In this document: positions 53,271 to 60,416 of the stretch, piece after piece
How positions within the stretch are numbered: the first letter of the stretch is position 1
How the letters are laid out: every line of letters begins with the position of its first letter
NCBI RefSeq assembly: GCF_029360805.1
Contig: NZ_JARKNC010000002.1
Location: 408,635 to 472,634, forward strand
Source of the DNA: Daejeonella sp. JGW-45
GTDB taxonomy: Bacteria > Bacteroidota > Bacteroidia > Sphingobacteriales > Sphingobacteriaceae
Reading direction: 5' to 3'
DNA: 64,000 nt
Program-made: the position numbers and the translations under genes
The notes under the pieces: generated by a model
Seen by the model: only the letters and a program-made list of their open reading frames with translations
Databases searched by the model: none
Told to the model about the DNA's origin: nothing

Positions 53271-53317
53271 AAACGTAATACGTTGTACGTTATACGTTTT
53301 AAGTTTTAAGTTATAGG
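53271..53317. repeat. Heptamer array H12 (TTATACG word) between two tRNAs
   Basis: Units TAATACG, TTGTACG, TTATACG, TTTTAAG twice and TTATAGG fill the 53-bp spacer between the two tRNA-Leu genes. The register begins at the 3' end of the first tRNA. Confidence 0.8.
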
Positions 53318-53322
53318 CACCT

Positions 53323-53406
53323 GCCCAGGTGGCGAAATTGGTAGACGCACCACTTTGAGGGGGTGGCGCCTTAACGGGTGTGGCAGTTCGAATCTGCTCC
53401 TGGGCA
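53323..53406 (+). tRNA. tRNA-Leu (GAG anticodon)
   Basis: An 84-nt class II tRNA: acceptor GCCCAGG/CCTGGGC with an A discriminator, D-loop GGCGAAATTGGTAGAC, variable arm GGCGCCTTAACGGGTG and T-arm GTTCGAATC. The anticodon stem CCACT/GGTGG encloses TTGAGGG, giving GAG, which reads CTC and CTT. It is in tandem with the CAG isoacceptor and followed by a strong terminator. Confidence 0.95.
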
Positions 53407-53424
53407 CAAAAGATTACTTTAGGG

Positions 53425-53450
53425 GGAGCAATGCGCATTGCTCCTTTTTT
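53425..53450 (+). terminator. Terminator of the tRNA-Leu operon
   Basis: GGAGCAATGCGCATTGCTCC is a perfect palindromic stem followed by six T residues, 18 bases after the second tRNA-Leu. Confidence 0.9.
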
Positions 53451-53489
53451 GTAAACGCTCGATAAACCCGGTCAACTAACCGCTCAGAC

Positions 53490-53517
53490 TTACAACGTAT
53501 AACGTACCTCGTATCAC
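53490..53517. repeat. Heptamer array H13 (AACGTAT word)
   Basis: Four units (AACGTAT, AACGTAC, CTCGTAT, CACTCAA) run onto the stop codon of the DUF6266 gene (53514-53516). Confidence 0.6.
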
Positions 53518-54128
53518 TCAATCAGCATTCTTCCCAAATACACGCTATTCGAACACCTATCCCGTTCCTCTGTAATAAATGCTATATACAAGTCTGCTTC
53601 ATGACCGCCGAATGTTGTGCATTTGAGTGTCTGTTTACCGACACGCCGCGTCGCTCCGCATAGATCTGCGTAGGAAAAGTTCAAATCATCGGAATGGGCC
53701 ACGACCATTACGTGATCGTTATTGTTTTCTACAGGCTCCCAGGTAAACTCAAGAATTCCCGGTTCTATCTGTGTTACACCCGGCGATGCCGGTATAGGCA
53801 GGTCACCCCAGGATATCAATACACGGGAAGGATCTACAGTAAAATCCTCCCTGATCGCGTTAAGCTTGAGATATGATAAGGCACTGCCGAACCCATGCTG
53901 CTTCCGCGAGTAATTTTTAAAACCTACCCGTACAGCGGGTAGAATAGGTTTGAGCCATTGCTGTGCTACCTTCATTCGCTTTTGGTTGTCGAGCTGCTTT
54001 TGAGTTCTAGCTTTACTTATTCGCGGTAATCCGCGGATAATCCCCTGACCGTAGCGATCAACGTAACCTACAACGGATCCGGCCTTGCCGCGAAAGGGTC
54101 CGTTAACCCCATTTATTAATACTGCCAT
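53514..54128 (-). CDS. DUF6266 family protein
   Basis: 204 residues from the ATG at 54128. The longer frame to 54224 adds 32 residues derived from the 11-bp array and is rejected. MAVLINGVNGPFRGKAGSVVGY and the following KARTQKQLDNQKRMKVAQQWLKPI are typical of DUF6266 proteins of Bacteroidota. These are soluble and of unknown function, and frequently occur as isolated, variable genes. The last half is a fibronectin-like beta domain (SWGDLPIPASPGVTQIEPGILEFTWEP). Flanked on both sides by repeat arrays. Confidence 0.82.
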   Translation of the reverse strand: MAVLINGVNGPFRGKAGSVVGYVDRYGQGIIRGLPRISKARTQKQLDNQKRMKVAQQWLKPILPAVRVGFKNYSRKQHGFGSALSYLKLNAIREDFTVDPSRVLISWGDLPIPASPGVTQIEPGILEFTWEPVENNNDHVMVVAHSDDLNFSYADLCGATRRVGKQTLKCTTFGGHEADLYIAFITEERDRCSNSVYLGRMLIE

Positions 54129-54184
54129 AATTCTTTCTTTAGTTAATGCTTTAGCTAATAGAAAGTTACCTAAACTTATCATAT

Positions 54185-54283
54185 AATCAAGGGATAATTT
54201 GCAGGTTATTCGAAGATTATTCACAAATTATCCGTCAATTTCCCTAAAACATCCGAACAAGCTCCGAATAAGCTCCGAAGAAA
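54185..54283. repeat. 11-bp register array (CTCCGAATAAG words)
   Basis: Nine 11-bp units in register: AATCAAGGGAT, AATTTGCAGGT, TATTCGAAGAT, TATTCACAAAT, TATCCGTCAAT, TTCCCTAAAAC, ATCCGAACAAG, CTCCGAATAAG and CTCCGAAGAAA. It begins 56 bases upstream of the DUF6266 start. Confidence 0.7.
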
Positions 54284-54407
54284 TAGGTACCCAATTAATA
54301 GCCTTTTAGCTGTGATTCAATAATCAAACGTGCTTTTCGGGTAAGGTAGATGTGGTGATAGCTTGCCTATGGTTCGGCGGGAATTGTGTTACAATAAATA
54401 TACAAAA

Positions 54408-54598
54408 GACCCCGGAGGTGGTCACATGCTTGTAGAAGAAATCATTCCTGCCCTTTCCGACCCCGGAGGTGGTCGTATATGTTTGATACTTTACATGCGA
54501 CCACCTTCGGGGTCGATTTGTCGGAAATATCAATTACTATAAACATGCGACCGCCTTCGGAGGTCGAAAAGTGAAATCTTTTAACCGGACATTAGTGG
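54408..54598. repeat. Palindromic repeat cluster 4 (two direct, two inverted modules)
   Basis: Modules GACCCCGGAGGTGGTC (54408-54423 and 54459-54474) face GACCACCTTCGGGGTC (54499-54514) and GACCGCCTTCGGAGGTC (54549-54565). The spacers contain the same ATATTTCC/TTTATAG-type words as cluster 3. The right flank GAAAAGTGAAATCTTTTAACCGGACAT matches clusters 1 and 2. Confidence 0.9.
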
Positions 54599-54716
54599 TC
54601 CGAAAGACAGGATTCTATTCCTCATTCAACAGCAATACGGGAGTATCCTTCTTCGCAAATTCGAGTCCGAAAGACAGGGTTGTATTGCCTGATTCAAAAG
54701 CAATACACGGAGGATG
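54598..54716. repeat. Diverged 67-bp direct repeat
   Basis: GTCCGAAAGACAGG begins at 54598 and again at 54665. Each copy is followed by similar words: TATT, ATTCA and AGCAATAC near the end. No gene is present. The rest of 54129-54736 is the array and cluster listed separately. Confidence 0.55.
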
Positions 54717-54736
54717 TTTCCTTAAAAGTGCGGTAG

Positions 54737-55501
54737 TCAGATTTGGACTTTCAGCCCGTCATAAGCCAGATAAATGCTTTCCGGCAGTTCGTTAGAAACG
54801 CGTTCATGAGTTCCCAGGCGGTGGCTGATATGAGTAAGATAGGTTTGCTCTGCATTTATTTCCCGGGCAAGACTAATTGCCTCATCGAACGTGAGATGGG
54901 AAATATGGTCCTCTTTCTGAAGGGCATTTATAACAACAATTTTGGACCCCCGGATTTTTGATATATTTTCCTTATCAATGGTTTTTGCATCGGTGATGTA
55001 AGTGAAATCTCCTATCCGGAATCCAAAAACAGGAAGACGGTAATGCATTACTGTAATGGGAATAATTTCAATGCCGGCCACACTAAATGGCTGATCAGCT
55101 GTAATTTCATGCAGCTGCAGGCGCGGGATACCGGGGTATTTAGCCTCGGAGAAGATATAATGGAATTCTTGCTTCAGGGCATTCTGAACACGGATATCGG
55201 CATAGACATCGATTTCAGATTGTTGCTTGTAGTTAAACGCCCTTACGTCGTCCAGGCCTGCTACGTGGTCTTTATGCTCATGTGTAAATAAGATTGCATC
55301 AAGATGCCTGATACGGGCACGAAGCATCTGGTACCTGAAATCAGGCCCCGCATCAATGACAATTGATTTTCCCTGAGTCTCAATTAAAACAGAGACCCGG
55401 AGCCTTTTATCATGCTTGTCCGGTGATGCGCAAACTTCACACTCACAGGCAATGACAGGTACACCCTGTGATGTTCCGGTTCCCAAGAATGTGACCTTCA
55501 A
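54737..55501 (-). CDS. MBL-fold metallohydrolase (PhnP-like)
   Basis: 254 residues with MKVTFLGTGTSQGVPVIACECEVCASPDKHDKRLR at the start, the metal-binding cysteine-rich opening of PhnP-type enzymes. The MBL core THEHKDHVAGLDD (about 96-108) follows, with later ligands in MHYRLPVFGF, ITDAKTI and LTHISHRLG. Relatives are phosphodiesterases acting on cyclic phosphates; the substrate here is unknown. It overlaps a small upstream gene by four bases (ATGA) and is probably translated with it. Confidence 0.88.
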   Translation of the reverse strand: MKVTFLGTGTSQGVPVIACECEVCASPDKHDKRLRVSVLIETQGKSIVIDAGPDFRYQMLRARIRHLDAILFTHEHKDHVAGLDDVRAFNYKQQSEIDVYADIRVQNALKQEFHYIFSEAKYPGIPRLQLHEITADQPFSVAGIEIIPITVMHYRLPVFGFRIGDFTYITDAKTIDKENISKIRGSKIVVINALQKEDHISHLTFDEAISLAREINAEQTYLTHISHRLGTHERVSNELPESIYLAYDGLKVQI

Positions 55502-55773
55502 AATTCCAGTTTGGTTTGTTTTAATAAATAAAGAAAAGCTTTTTGCTTCTCATCCAATAAACTATCGTCTGTGTCAGCATGCTGAAGCAGATCGGCCAGC
55601 GCCAATATCTTATTTTCCAGATTTGAAAATTTGTTAACGATGATCACCCTGCTCTGCTGCAGGACACAGGCGCCGGTTTTAAAATTTCCTTTTTCGTAAC
55701 GCAATTTAAAGCCCAGCGATCTCAGCAGGGCTTCGAGTTTATCAAGAGTGTGCTGGGTATACGAAAGAGCCAT
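55498..55773 (-). CDS. Conserved hypothetical, 91 residues
   Basis: Start ATG at 55773; a TTG further up adds three residues. A small soluble protein: MALSYTQHTLDKLEALLRSLGFKLRYEKGNFKTGACVLQQSRVIIVNKF, then a helical C-terminus. The pattern of a basic beta-hairpin around CVLQQSRVIIVNK recurs in Bacteroidota homologues next to PhnP-like genes. Its stop overlaps the MBL start by four bases. No function known. Confidence 0.75.
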   Translation of the reverse strand: MALSYTQHTLDKLEALLRSLGFKLRYEKGNFKTGACVLQQSRVIIVNKFSNLENKILALADLLQHADTDDSLLDEKQKAFLYLLKQTKLEF

Positions 55774-55790
55774 TGCAATCAAAATTAAAC

Positions 55791-55826
55791 AAAAAGGGCT
55801 TAAACTTTACACGTTTAAGCCCTTTT
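55791..55826 (-). terminator. Terminator after lolA
   Basis: AAAAGGGCTTAAACGTG, a short loop and GTTTAAGCCCTTTT form a perfect stem with T residues on the minus-strand side. It lies between lolA and the small gene, marking a transcript end for ftsK-lolA. Confidence 0.88.
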
Positions 55827-55842
55827 AAGAAAATATTTAATC

Positions 55843-56496
55843 TTAGCGAAGATCTACAACCTCTACCCCCGGGTACTTCTTGGCATCAAATGCAAAAGTA
55901 GATTCGGGAACTTTAATATTAGGTGTAAACGTTTTGATGGCGTAAGTGTATTTATTACCATTTTTATCGAAAATAACCGCGCTTGTGATCTGCTTATTTA
56001 ACTTATCGATCTGCAAACGCACTTTAAAAAACGTCCGCTTCGAATCAGTTGGTGTAAGGTCGATATTATGGACCATTCTTCCGTTGGCCGCCTTGGTATC
56101 ATTGGTGTAAAGAGATTTAAACCCTTTTTCATAGATAGTAAAGATCTTGGCGGGATTTAAACCCTCAGAGCTGTTATCAACTTCGCTTAACTGGACTTCC
56201 TTATCGGCCTTCAAATAGGTCCATTGATTCTTGCCATCGCTGATCAGTTCCTGTCCCTTAAGAATGATCTTATACTTATTAACCTTGGATCTGACGTATA
56301 ATGTCCCTGACTGGGTTTCCTTAAGCTTAGCCTGAGGGTTTTCCAAAGTGTAGGAAAAATCGGTCTTTATAATATCATAGTTCCGGTATTTCTTGCTTAC
56401 TTCTGCGAGGATTGCCTTTGCTTTAACTTCACTTTGCGCCATCAAGTTCACCGCCGATCCCAGAATTACAAATGCGCATATAACTAACTTTTTCAT
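55843..56496 (-). CDS. lolA: LolA-like outer-membrane lipoprotein carrier
   Basis: 217 residues; signal peptide 1-20 (ending LMAQ). The single LolA beta-barrel has the patterns YDIIKTDFSYTLENPQAKLKETQSGTLYVRSKVNKYKIILKGQELISDGKNQWTYL and TFFKVRLQIDKLNKQITSAVIFDKNGNKYTYAI. It carries lipoproteins from the inner to the outer membrane. It lies downstream of ftsK; the entire gap between them is a heptamer array. The symbol is given on family grounds; close relatives may have specialised roles. Confidence 0.87.
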   Translation of the reverse strand: MKKLVICAFVILGSAVNLMAQSEVKAKAILAEVSKKYRNYDIIKTDFSYTLENPQAKLKETQSGTLYVRSKVNKYKIILKGQELISDGKNQWTYLKADKEVQLSEVDNSSEGLNPAKIFTIYEKGFKSLYTNDTKAANGRMVHNIDLTPTDSKRTFFKVRLQIDKLNKQITSAVIFDKNGNKYTYAIKTFTPNIKVPESTFAFDAKKYPGVEVVDLR

Positions 56497-56497
56497 T

Positions 56498-56581
56498 TTC
56501 TATTTTCTAATCTATTTCTTAACGTTTATTTCCTAATCCTTAAAGCCTAATCCCTAAAGCCTAAAGCCTAATCCCTAATCC
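56498..56581. repeat. Heptamer array H14 filling the ftsK-lolA gap
   Basis: Twelve units in unbroken register: TTCTATT, TTCTAAT, CTATTTC, TTAACGT, TTATTTC, then CTAATCC, TTAAAGC, CTAATCC, CTAAAGC twice and CTAATCC twice. It runs from beside the lolA ATG (56494-56496) through the ftsK stop codon (56575-56577). Confidence 0.92.
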
Positions 56582-59115
56582 TTTTGATCTAATGTACCCA
56601 AGAACTGTTCCAAAGAATATTCGTCAGGTATAAGAACCTCGCGCGCCTTGCTCCCTTCGAAAGGACCAACAATCCCCGCGGCCTCAAGTTGATCAATTAT
56701 CCGTCCTGCCCTATTGTATCCTAATTTCAGTTTACGCTGAATTAATGACGTAGAGCCCTGTTGGTGCATGACAATTAGTCTTGCTGCCTCTTCAAAGAAC
56801 TGGTCTCTTTCTGACGCATCGAAATCTTTCATGGACGATTCAGAATTTTCATCCAGATATTCAGGCAGCATAAAGGCAGAAGGGTAACCTCGCTGAGAAC
56901 CTATAAATTCCGATACCTTTTCCACTTCGGGTGTGTCGACAAAGGCGCATTGTATCCTTATAAGATCACTGCCGGTGGATAGCAGCATATCTCCCCGTCC
57001 TATGAGCTGATCCGCTCCCCCGCTGTCGAGTATAGTGCGTGAGTCTATTTTGGATAAAACGCGGAAGGCAAGACGGGCAGGAAAATTGGCTTTAATGGTA
57101 CCGGTAATAATGTTTACTGATGGTCTTTGTGTGGCGATCACCAAATGTATTCCAACTGCACGCGCGAGCTGGGCAATACGGGCTATCGGGGTTTCGACTT
57201 CCTTACCCGCAGTCATCATCAAATCGGCAAATTCATCAATAATCAGAACTATAAATGGAAGAAAACGATGACCATCATTCGGGTTAAGCTTCCTGCTGAT
57301 GAATTTCTGGTTATATTCCTTAAGATTCCTGACATGCCCATTTTTCAGAAGGTCGTAGCGCTGATCCATCTCAATGCAAAGGGAATTAAGTGTGGCGATC
57401 ACCTTTTTCGTATCGGTAATTATCGCGTCTTCTTCTCCTGGTAGTTTCGCCAGAAAATGCCGTTCTATCTTCCTGAATAAGGTTAACTCTACCTTTTTAG
57501 GATCTACCAGCACAAATTTCAACTGGGAAGGATGCATTTTATACAAAAGAGACACGAGAATTGAGTTAATACCCACAGATTTCCCCTGTCCGGTTGCCCC
57601 CGCTACGAGCAGGTGAGGCATTTTAGACAAATCGGCGATATAAACCTCGTTGGATATGGTTTTACCGAGTGCAATCGGCAGGTCCATGGTGGTGTTCTGG
57701 AATTTCTCCGTGGCCAGTACGGAACGCATAGACACCATTTCCGGATGCTGATTAGGCACTTCAATACCTATGGTGCCTTTGCCGGGCATGGGAGCAATGA
57801 TACGAATACCCAAAGCAGCAAGACTGAGGGCTATGTCATCTTCCAGGTTTTTGATTTTGGAGATCCTTACTCCCGGTGCGGGAATTATCTCATATAAAGT
57901 TACTGTCGGACCAATGGTTGCTTTGATCTTATCAATCTCAATATTGTAATGATTAAGGGTTTCAACGATCTTGTTTTTGTTTGCTTCCAGTTCTTCGGCG
58001 TTTACAGCGATCTTGTTCGACCCGTAGTTCTCGAGCAGGTCGAGCGGGGGATATTTATAGTTCGACAGGTCGAGAGTAGGGTCATACATACCGAACTGCT
58101 CAACGAGTTCAGTTGCTTTTTTCTCCTCTTCGGACCTTTCGATCACCAAAGCCGGCGATTCCTTAATTTCATTGACAACTGTCTCCGCTGTTTCCATTGG
58201 CACATTCTTCGACGGACTTAACACCACATTAACGTGTTCCTGGGGTTCAGGCTGTGCGGCGGTTTGAACAAGCGGCGGTAAATTCTGATTAATCTTATTG
58301 GTAGCGCCGTTCTCGGAACCTGACCGGTTAGGCAGGTTAAATTCTACGGGCGCATAGGTCACCTCCTCTTCCAATTCTACGTTATCCGGAGTTTCCGGAA
58401 CTACATATCTGGGTTCCTTTTTCCACTCGGGTATCTTGAAGTCAACATTATAAGCAATGATCAGAACAGCTAATCCAGCGAACACGAGCAAACCGGCAGT
58501 TCCCGCATCGCCAATCTGGGCCTGAAGAAGCCGGTTTGTCCAGAAGCCAAACTCGCCCTCCAAATAGTGCGGGTAATCAGATAAAAATGCGTGGAAAAAA
58601 CCTAAGGTAACCGAGATAAATATGAGCAGGAAAAAAGAGTATGACAAAGTCTTCGAGAGGGAAAAAACCTTGATCTTAAACAGCATCCGGTATCCTACGA
58701 CGAAGAAAACCCCTATAAAAATAAAGGATGCTACGCCGAACCATTCAAAAATAAACTGGTGAGATAAGAGAGCTCCGAACTTGCCGAGCCAGTTTTGCAC
58801 TACCGGTTGGTTCAATCCCATTTCACCTAGCTCGGCCTGTGTTTTCCATAAATTAGACCAGCCTCCATTAGCATCGATCACATAGCTTTGATCGTCCTCC
58901 CAGGTAAAAATATAGGAGGTAAAAGCCACCATAAAATATAGAGAGACAATCAGAAAGAATAAGCCGATGATCTTTACCGTGCGATCGTCGTTCAGCCTGA
59001 ATTTGGGCATGACTTCTCCTGTTTCCCTCGGAACCCTTTGTTTTGCTGCAGACTTCGACTTTGGTTCATTACGAAATGAGTTCTCATTTCTGAATTGATT
59101 TCCTCTCAAGGGCAT
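56575..59115 (-). CDS. ftsK: DNA translocase FtsK
   Basis: 846 residues. The N-terminal domain has four membrane helices (about 50-69, 120-139, 155-174 and 203-222), then a low-complexity linker, then the FtsK/SpoIIIE motor: Walker A VAGATGQGKSVGINSILVSLL, Walker B IVLIIDEFADLMM. The C-terminal winged gamma domain (QQGSTSLIQRKLKLGYNRAGRIIDQLEAAGIVGP) reads polar chromosome sequences. It pumps the chromosome terminus at the septum and activates XerCD. A consensus -7 box lies 24 bases upstream. Confidence 0.96.
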   Translation of the reverse strand: MPLRGNQFRNENSFRNEPKSKSAAKQRVPRETGEVMPKFRLNDDRTVKIIGLFFLIVSLYFMVAFTSYIFTWEDDQSYVIDANGGWSNLWKTQAELGEMGLNQPVVQNWLGKFGALLSHQFIFEWFGVASFIFIGVFFVVGYRMLFKIKVFSLSKTLSYSFFLLIFISVTLGFFHAFLSDYPHYLEGEFGFWTNRLLQAQIGDAGTAGLLVFAGLAVLIIAYNVDFKIPEWKKEPRYVVPETPDNVELEEEVTYAPVEFNLPNRSGSENGATNKINQNLPPLVQTAAQPEPQEHVNVVLSPSKNVPMETAETVVNEIKESPALVIERSEEEKKATELVEQFGMYDPTLDLSNYKYPPLDLLENYGSNKIAVNAEELEANKNKIVETLNHYNIEIDKIKATIGPTVTLYEIIPAPGVRISKIKNLEDDIALSLAALGIRIIAPMPGKGTIGIEVPNQHPEMVSMRSVLATEKFQNTTMDLPIALGKTISNEVYIADLSKMPHLLVAGATGQGKSVGINSILVSLLYKMHPSQLKFVLVDPKKVELTLFRKIERHFLAKLPGEEDAIITDTKKVIATLNSLCIEMDQRYDLLKNGHVRNLKEYNQKFISRKLNPNDGHRFLPFIVLIIDEFADLMMTAGKEVETPIARIAQLARAVGIHLVIATQRPSVNIITGTIKANFPARLAFRVLSKIDSRTILDSGGADQLIGRGDMLLSTGSDLIRIQCAFVDTPEVEKVSEFIGSQRGYPSAFMLPEYLDENSESSMKDFDASERDQFFEEAARLIVMHQQGSTSLIQRKLKLGYNRAGRIIDQLEAAGIVGPFEGSKAREVLIPDEYSLEQFLGTLDQKD

Positions 59116-59138
59116 CGGATATTAATTATTTAGTGACA

Positions 59139-59146
59139 AATATAGC
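59139..59146 (-). promoter_or_regulatory. -7 box of the ftsK promoter
   Basis: On the minus strand TATATTTG matches the -7 consensus perfectly, 24 bases before the ftsK ATG. The -33 region has no clear TTG. Confidence 0.55.
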
Positions 59147-59194
59147 TTATAAAAGAATAATCGGATATCACTGAATTTACTGTTTTTTGCCCCC

Positions 59195-59352
59195 TGGCTT
59201 AAACCTTACGGGCGGTTGCGAGTCTTATAATTAAGTGGTATGTAATTATACTGAGAATATTTTAAACCAGTATAACGCTTTTAAGGCAGCATATTACATA
59301 GTTTAGGTTTAGGTGGTTGATCCCACTCCTTGGTCAGGAGTGGGATTTTTTT
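59195..59352 (+). ncRNA. Candidate structured non-coding RNA
   Basis: Nested complementary blocks are visible: TTAAACC (59199-59205) with GGTTTA (59306-59311), ATGTAAT (59240-59246) with ATTACAT (59293-59299), and an inner hairpin TTATACTG/CAGTATAA (59246-59253 and 59268-59275). The block is followed at once by a textbook terminator (59320-59352). No open frame explains it. The arrangement, a closed multi-stem structure with its own terminator about 160 nt long, is what a 6S-like or other small RNA would look like. I do not recognise the family and see no convincing promoter. Confidence 0.5.
59320..59352 (+). terminator. Intrinsic terminator upstream of the ankyrin gene
   Basis: ATCCCACTCCT, a 5-base loop, AGGAGTGGGAT and seven T residues. 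It lies before the ankyrin start (59411), so it must end a different transcript, the candidate RNA, or act as an attenuator. Confidence 0.9.
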
Positions 59353-59410
59353 GTTTATTTTTATTAATATTGATTGTCGGACAGATATTTATCTTTTAAA
59401 ACAGGAAATA

Positions 59411-60058
59411 ATGGATCAGGATTTACTGGAAGAATACATCCAAACAGGCAATTCCAATGAGCTGGATGCCCTGCTAAACGGTAATCCCAAACTCGCAACG
59501 CTAAAAACAAGCCTTCAGGTATCTCCCCTGATGTTGTGCTGTTATTATAAAAAGCCGGAGTTGTCTGAGATTATACTAAAATATATTAACGATATTACTT
59601 TTTTTGAAGCCGCAGCCTTGGGAAAGCAGGACCTGGTAGAGCAAAAACTGCAAGATAATCCCACCCTGATCCATGAGTTTTCGGACGACGGCTTCAGCCC
59701 ACTGGGCCTGGCTTCATATTTTGGGAATGAAGATGTGGTCAGGTTATTACTTCTGAAAGGTGCGGAACCGAACATTCCGTCGCAGAACGGGTATAATGTT
59801 TACCCTATCCATTCTGCCGTATCATCGAACTATGACATGATCGCTAAAATGCTCCTGGAGGCGGGGGCGAATGTAAATGTAGTGCAGATGTCGGGAGCCA
59901 CTCCTCTACATTCTGCTGCCCATAACGGCAATATTGAATTGTTGATTGTGCTTCTTGAAGCCGGAGCTAACGTAGATGCTAAAATGGAGGACGGTAAAAC
60001 TCCGGCAGATAAAGCGTCCGAGAAGGGTTTTGGGGAAATTGCGAAAATACTTTCGTGA
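59411..60058 (+). CDS. Ankyrin-repeat protein
   Basis: 215 residues from the ATG at 59411; the frame from 59330 would read through the terminator and is rejected. About four to five ankyrin repeats are recognisable, best in GFSPLGLASYFGNEDVVRLLLLKGAEPNI, YPIHSAVSSNYDMIAKMLLEAGANVNV and TPLHSAAHNGNIELLIVLLEAGANVDA. A soluble, cytoplasmic protein-interaction scaffold. The N-terminal 60 residues form two weaker repeats. The partner is unknown. Confidence 0.9.
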   Translation: MDQDLLEEYIQTGNSNELDALLNGNPKLATLKTSLQVSPLMLCCYYKKPELSEIILKYINDITFFEAAALGKQDLVEQKLQDNPTLIHEFSDDGFSPLGLASYFGNEDVVRLLLLKGAEPNIPSQNGYNVYPIHSAVSSNYDMIAKMLLEAGANVNVVQMSGATPLHSAAHNGNIELLIVLLEAGANVDAKMEDGKTPADKASEKGFGEIAKILS

Positions 60059-60197
60059 GAGGAGCAAGGATCAAGGAACAAAGAGCAAAGATTTGTCCAC
60101 TGAAATAAATCAATAACCTGCTAATTTGACTAAAGCGACTACATCCTCATTAACGCATAGATGTCTTTATTCTTTTATCTTTATTCCTTACTCCTAA
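60057..60197. repeat. Heptamer array H15, two facing halves
   Basis: The left half (60057-60091: GCAAGGA, TCAAGGA, ACAAAGA, GCAAAGA) starts on the ankyrin stop codon. The right half (60163-60197: GTCTTTA, ATCTTTA, TTCCTTA, CTCCTAA) contains the PspC stop codon (60194-60196). The halves are roughly complementary. Between them are 71 bases without a recognisable feature. Confidence 0.8.
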
Positions 60198-60415
60198 AGA
60201 TCCAGCACTCCAGCTCTTCTTCTCCTTATAAAATGGCGTATATCAAGAACGAGTGCAGCACAAACATAAAATATCAAAGGAAACCCTACCGCCAGAAAAG
60301 AAGAATAAATAAAGAATAGCCTGATCTTTGATATGGAAATATTTAAACGCTCGCCCAGATATGTGCAAACTCCAAAAGACCGTTTCTCAAAATATGTTAT
60401 AAATTCCTGTAACAT
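60194..60415 (-). CDS. PspC domain small membrane protein
   Basis: 73 residues. A PspC-like N-terminus (RSFGVCTYLGERLNISISKIRLFFIYSSFLAVGFPLIFYVCAALVLDI) contains one or two membrane helices, then a basic tail (RRRRAG). PspC proteins sense or respond to envelope stress together with PspA/PspB in other bacteria; no such partner lies nearby. Its ATG begins one base before the DUF2851 gene ends, so the pair is co-transcribed. Confidence 0.82.
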   Translation of the reverse strand: MLQEFITYFEKRSFGVCTYLGERLNISISKIRLFFIYSSFLAVGFPLIFYVCAALVLDIRHFIRRRRAGVLDL

Positions 60416-60416
60416 C

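Noticed and set aside
53186-53517. tRNA-Leu pair as an integration site
   Set aside because: No integrase, direct repeat of the tRNA end or foreign gene block follows.
54129-54224. N-terminal extension of the DUF6266 gene
   Set aside because: The extra 32 codons come from the region next to the 11-bp array; the conserved DUF6266 start is at 54128.
59330-59410. Upstream start for the ankyrin protein
   Set aside because: The frame runs through an intrinsic terminator; the ATG at 59411 fits the first repeat.
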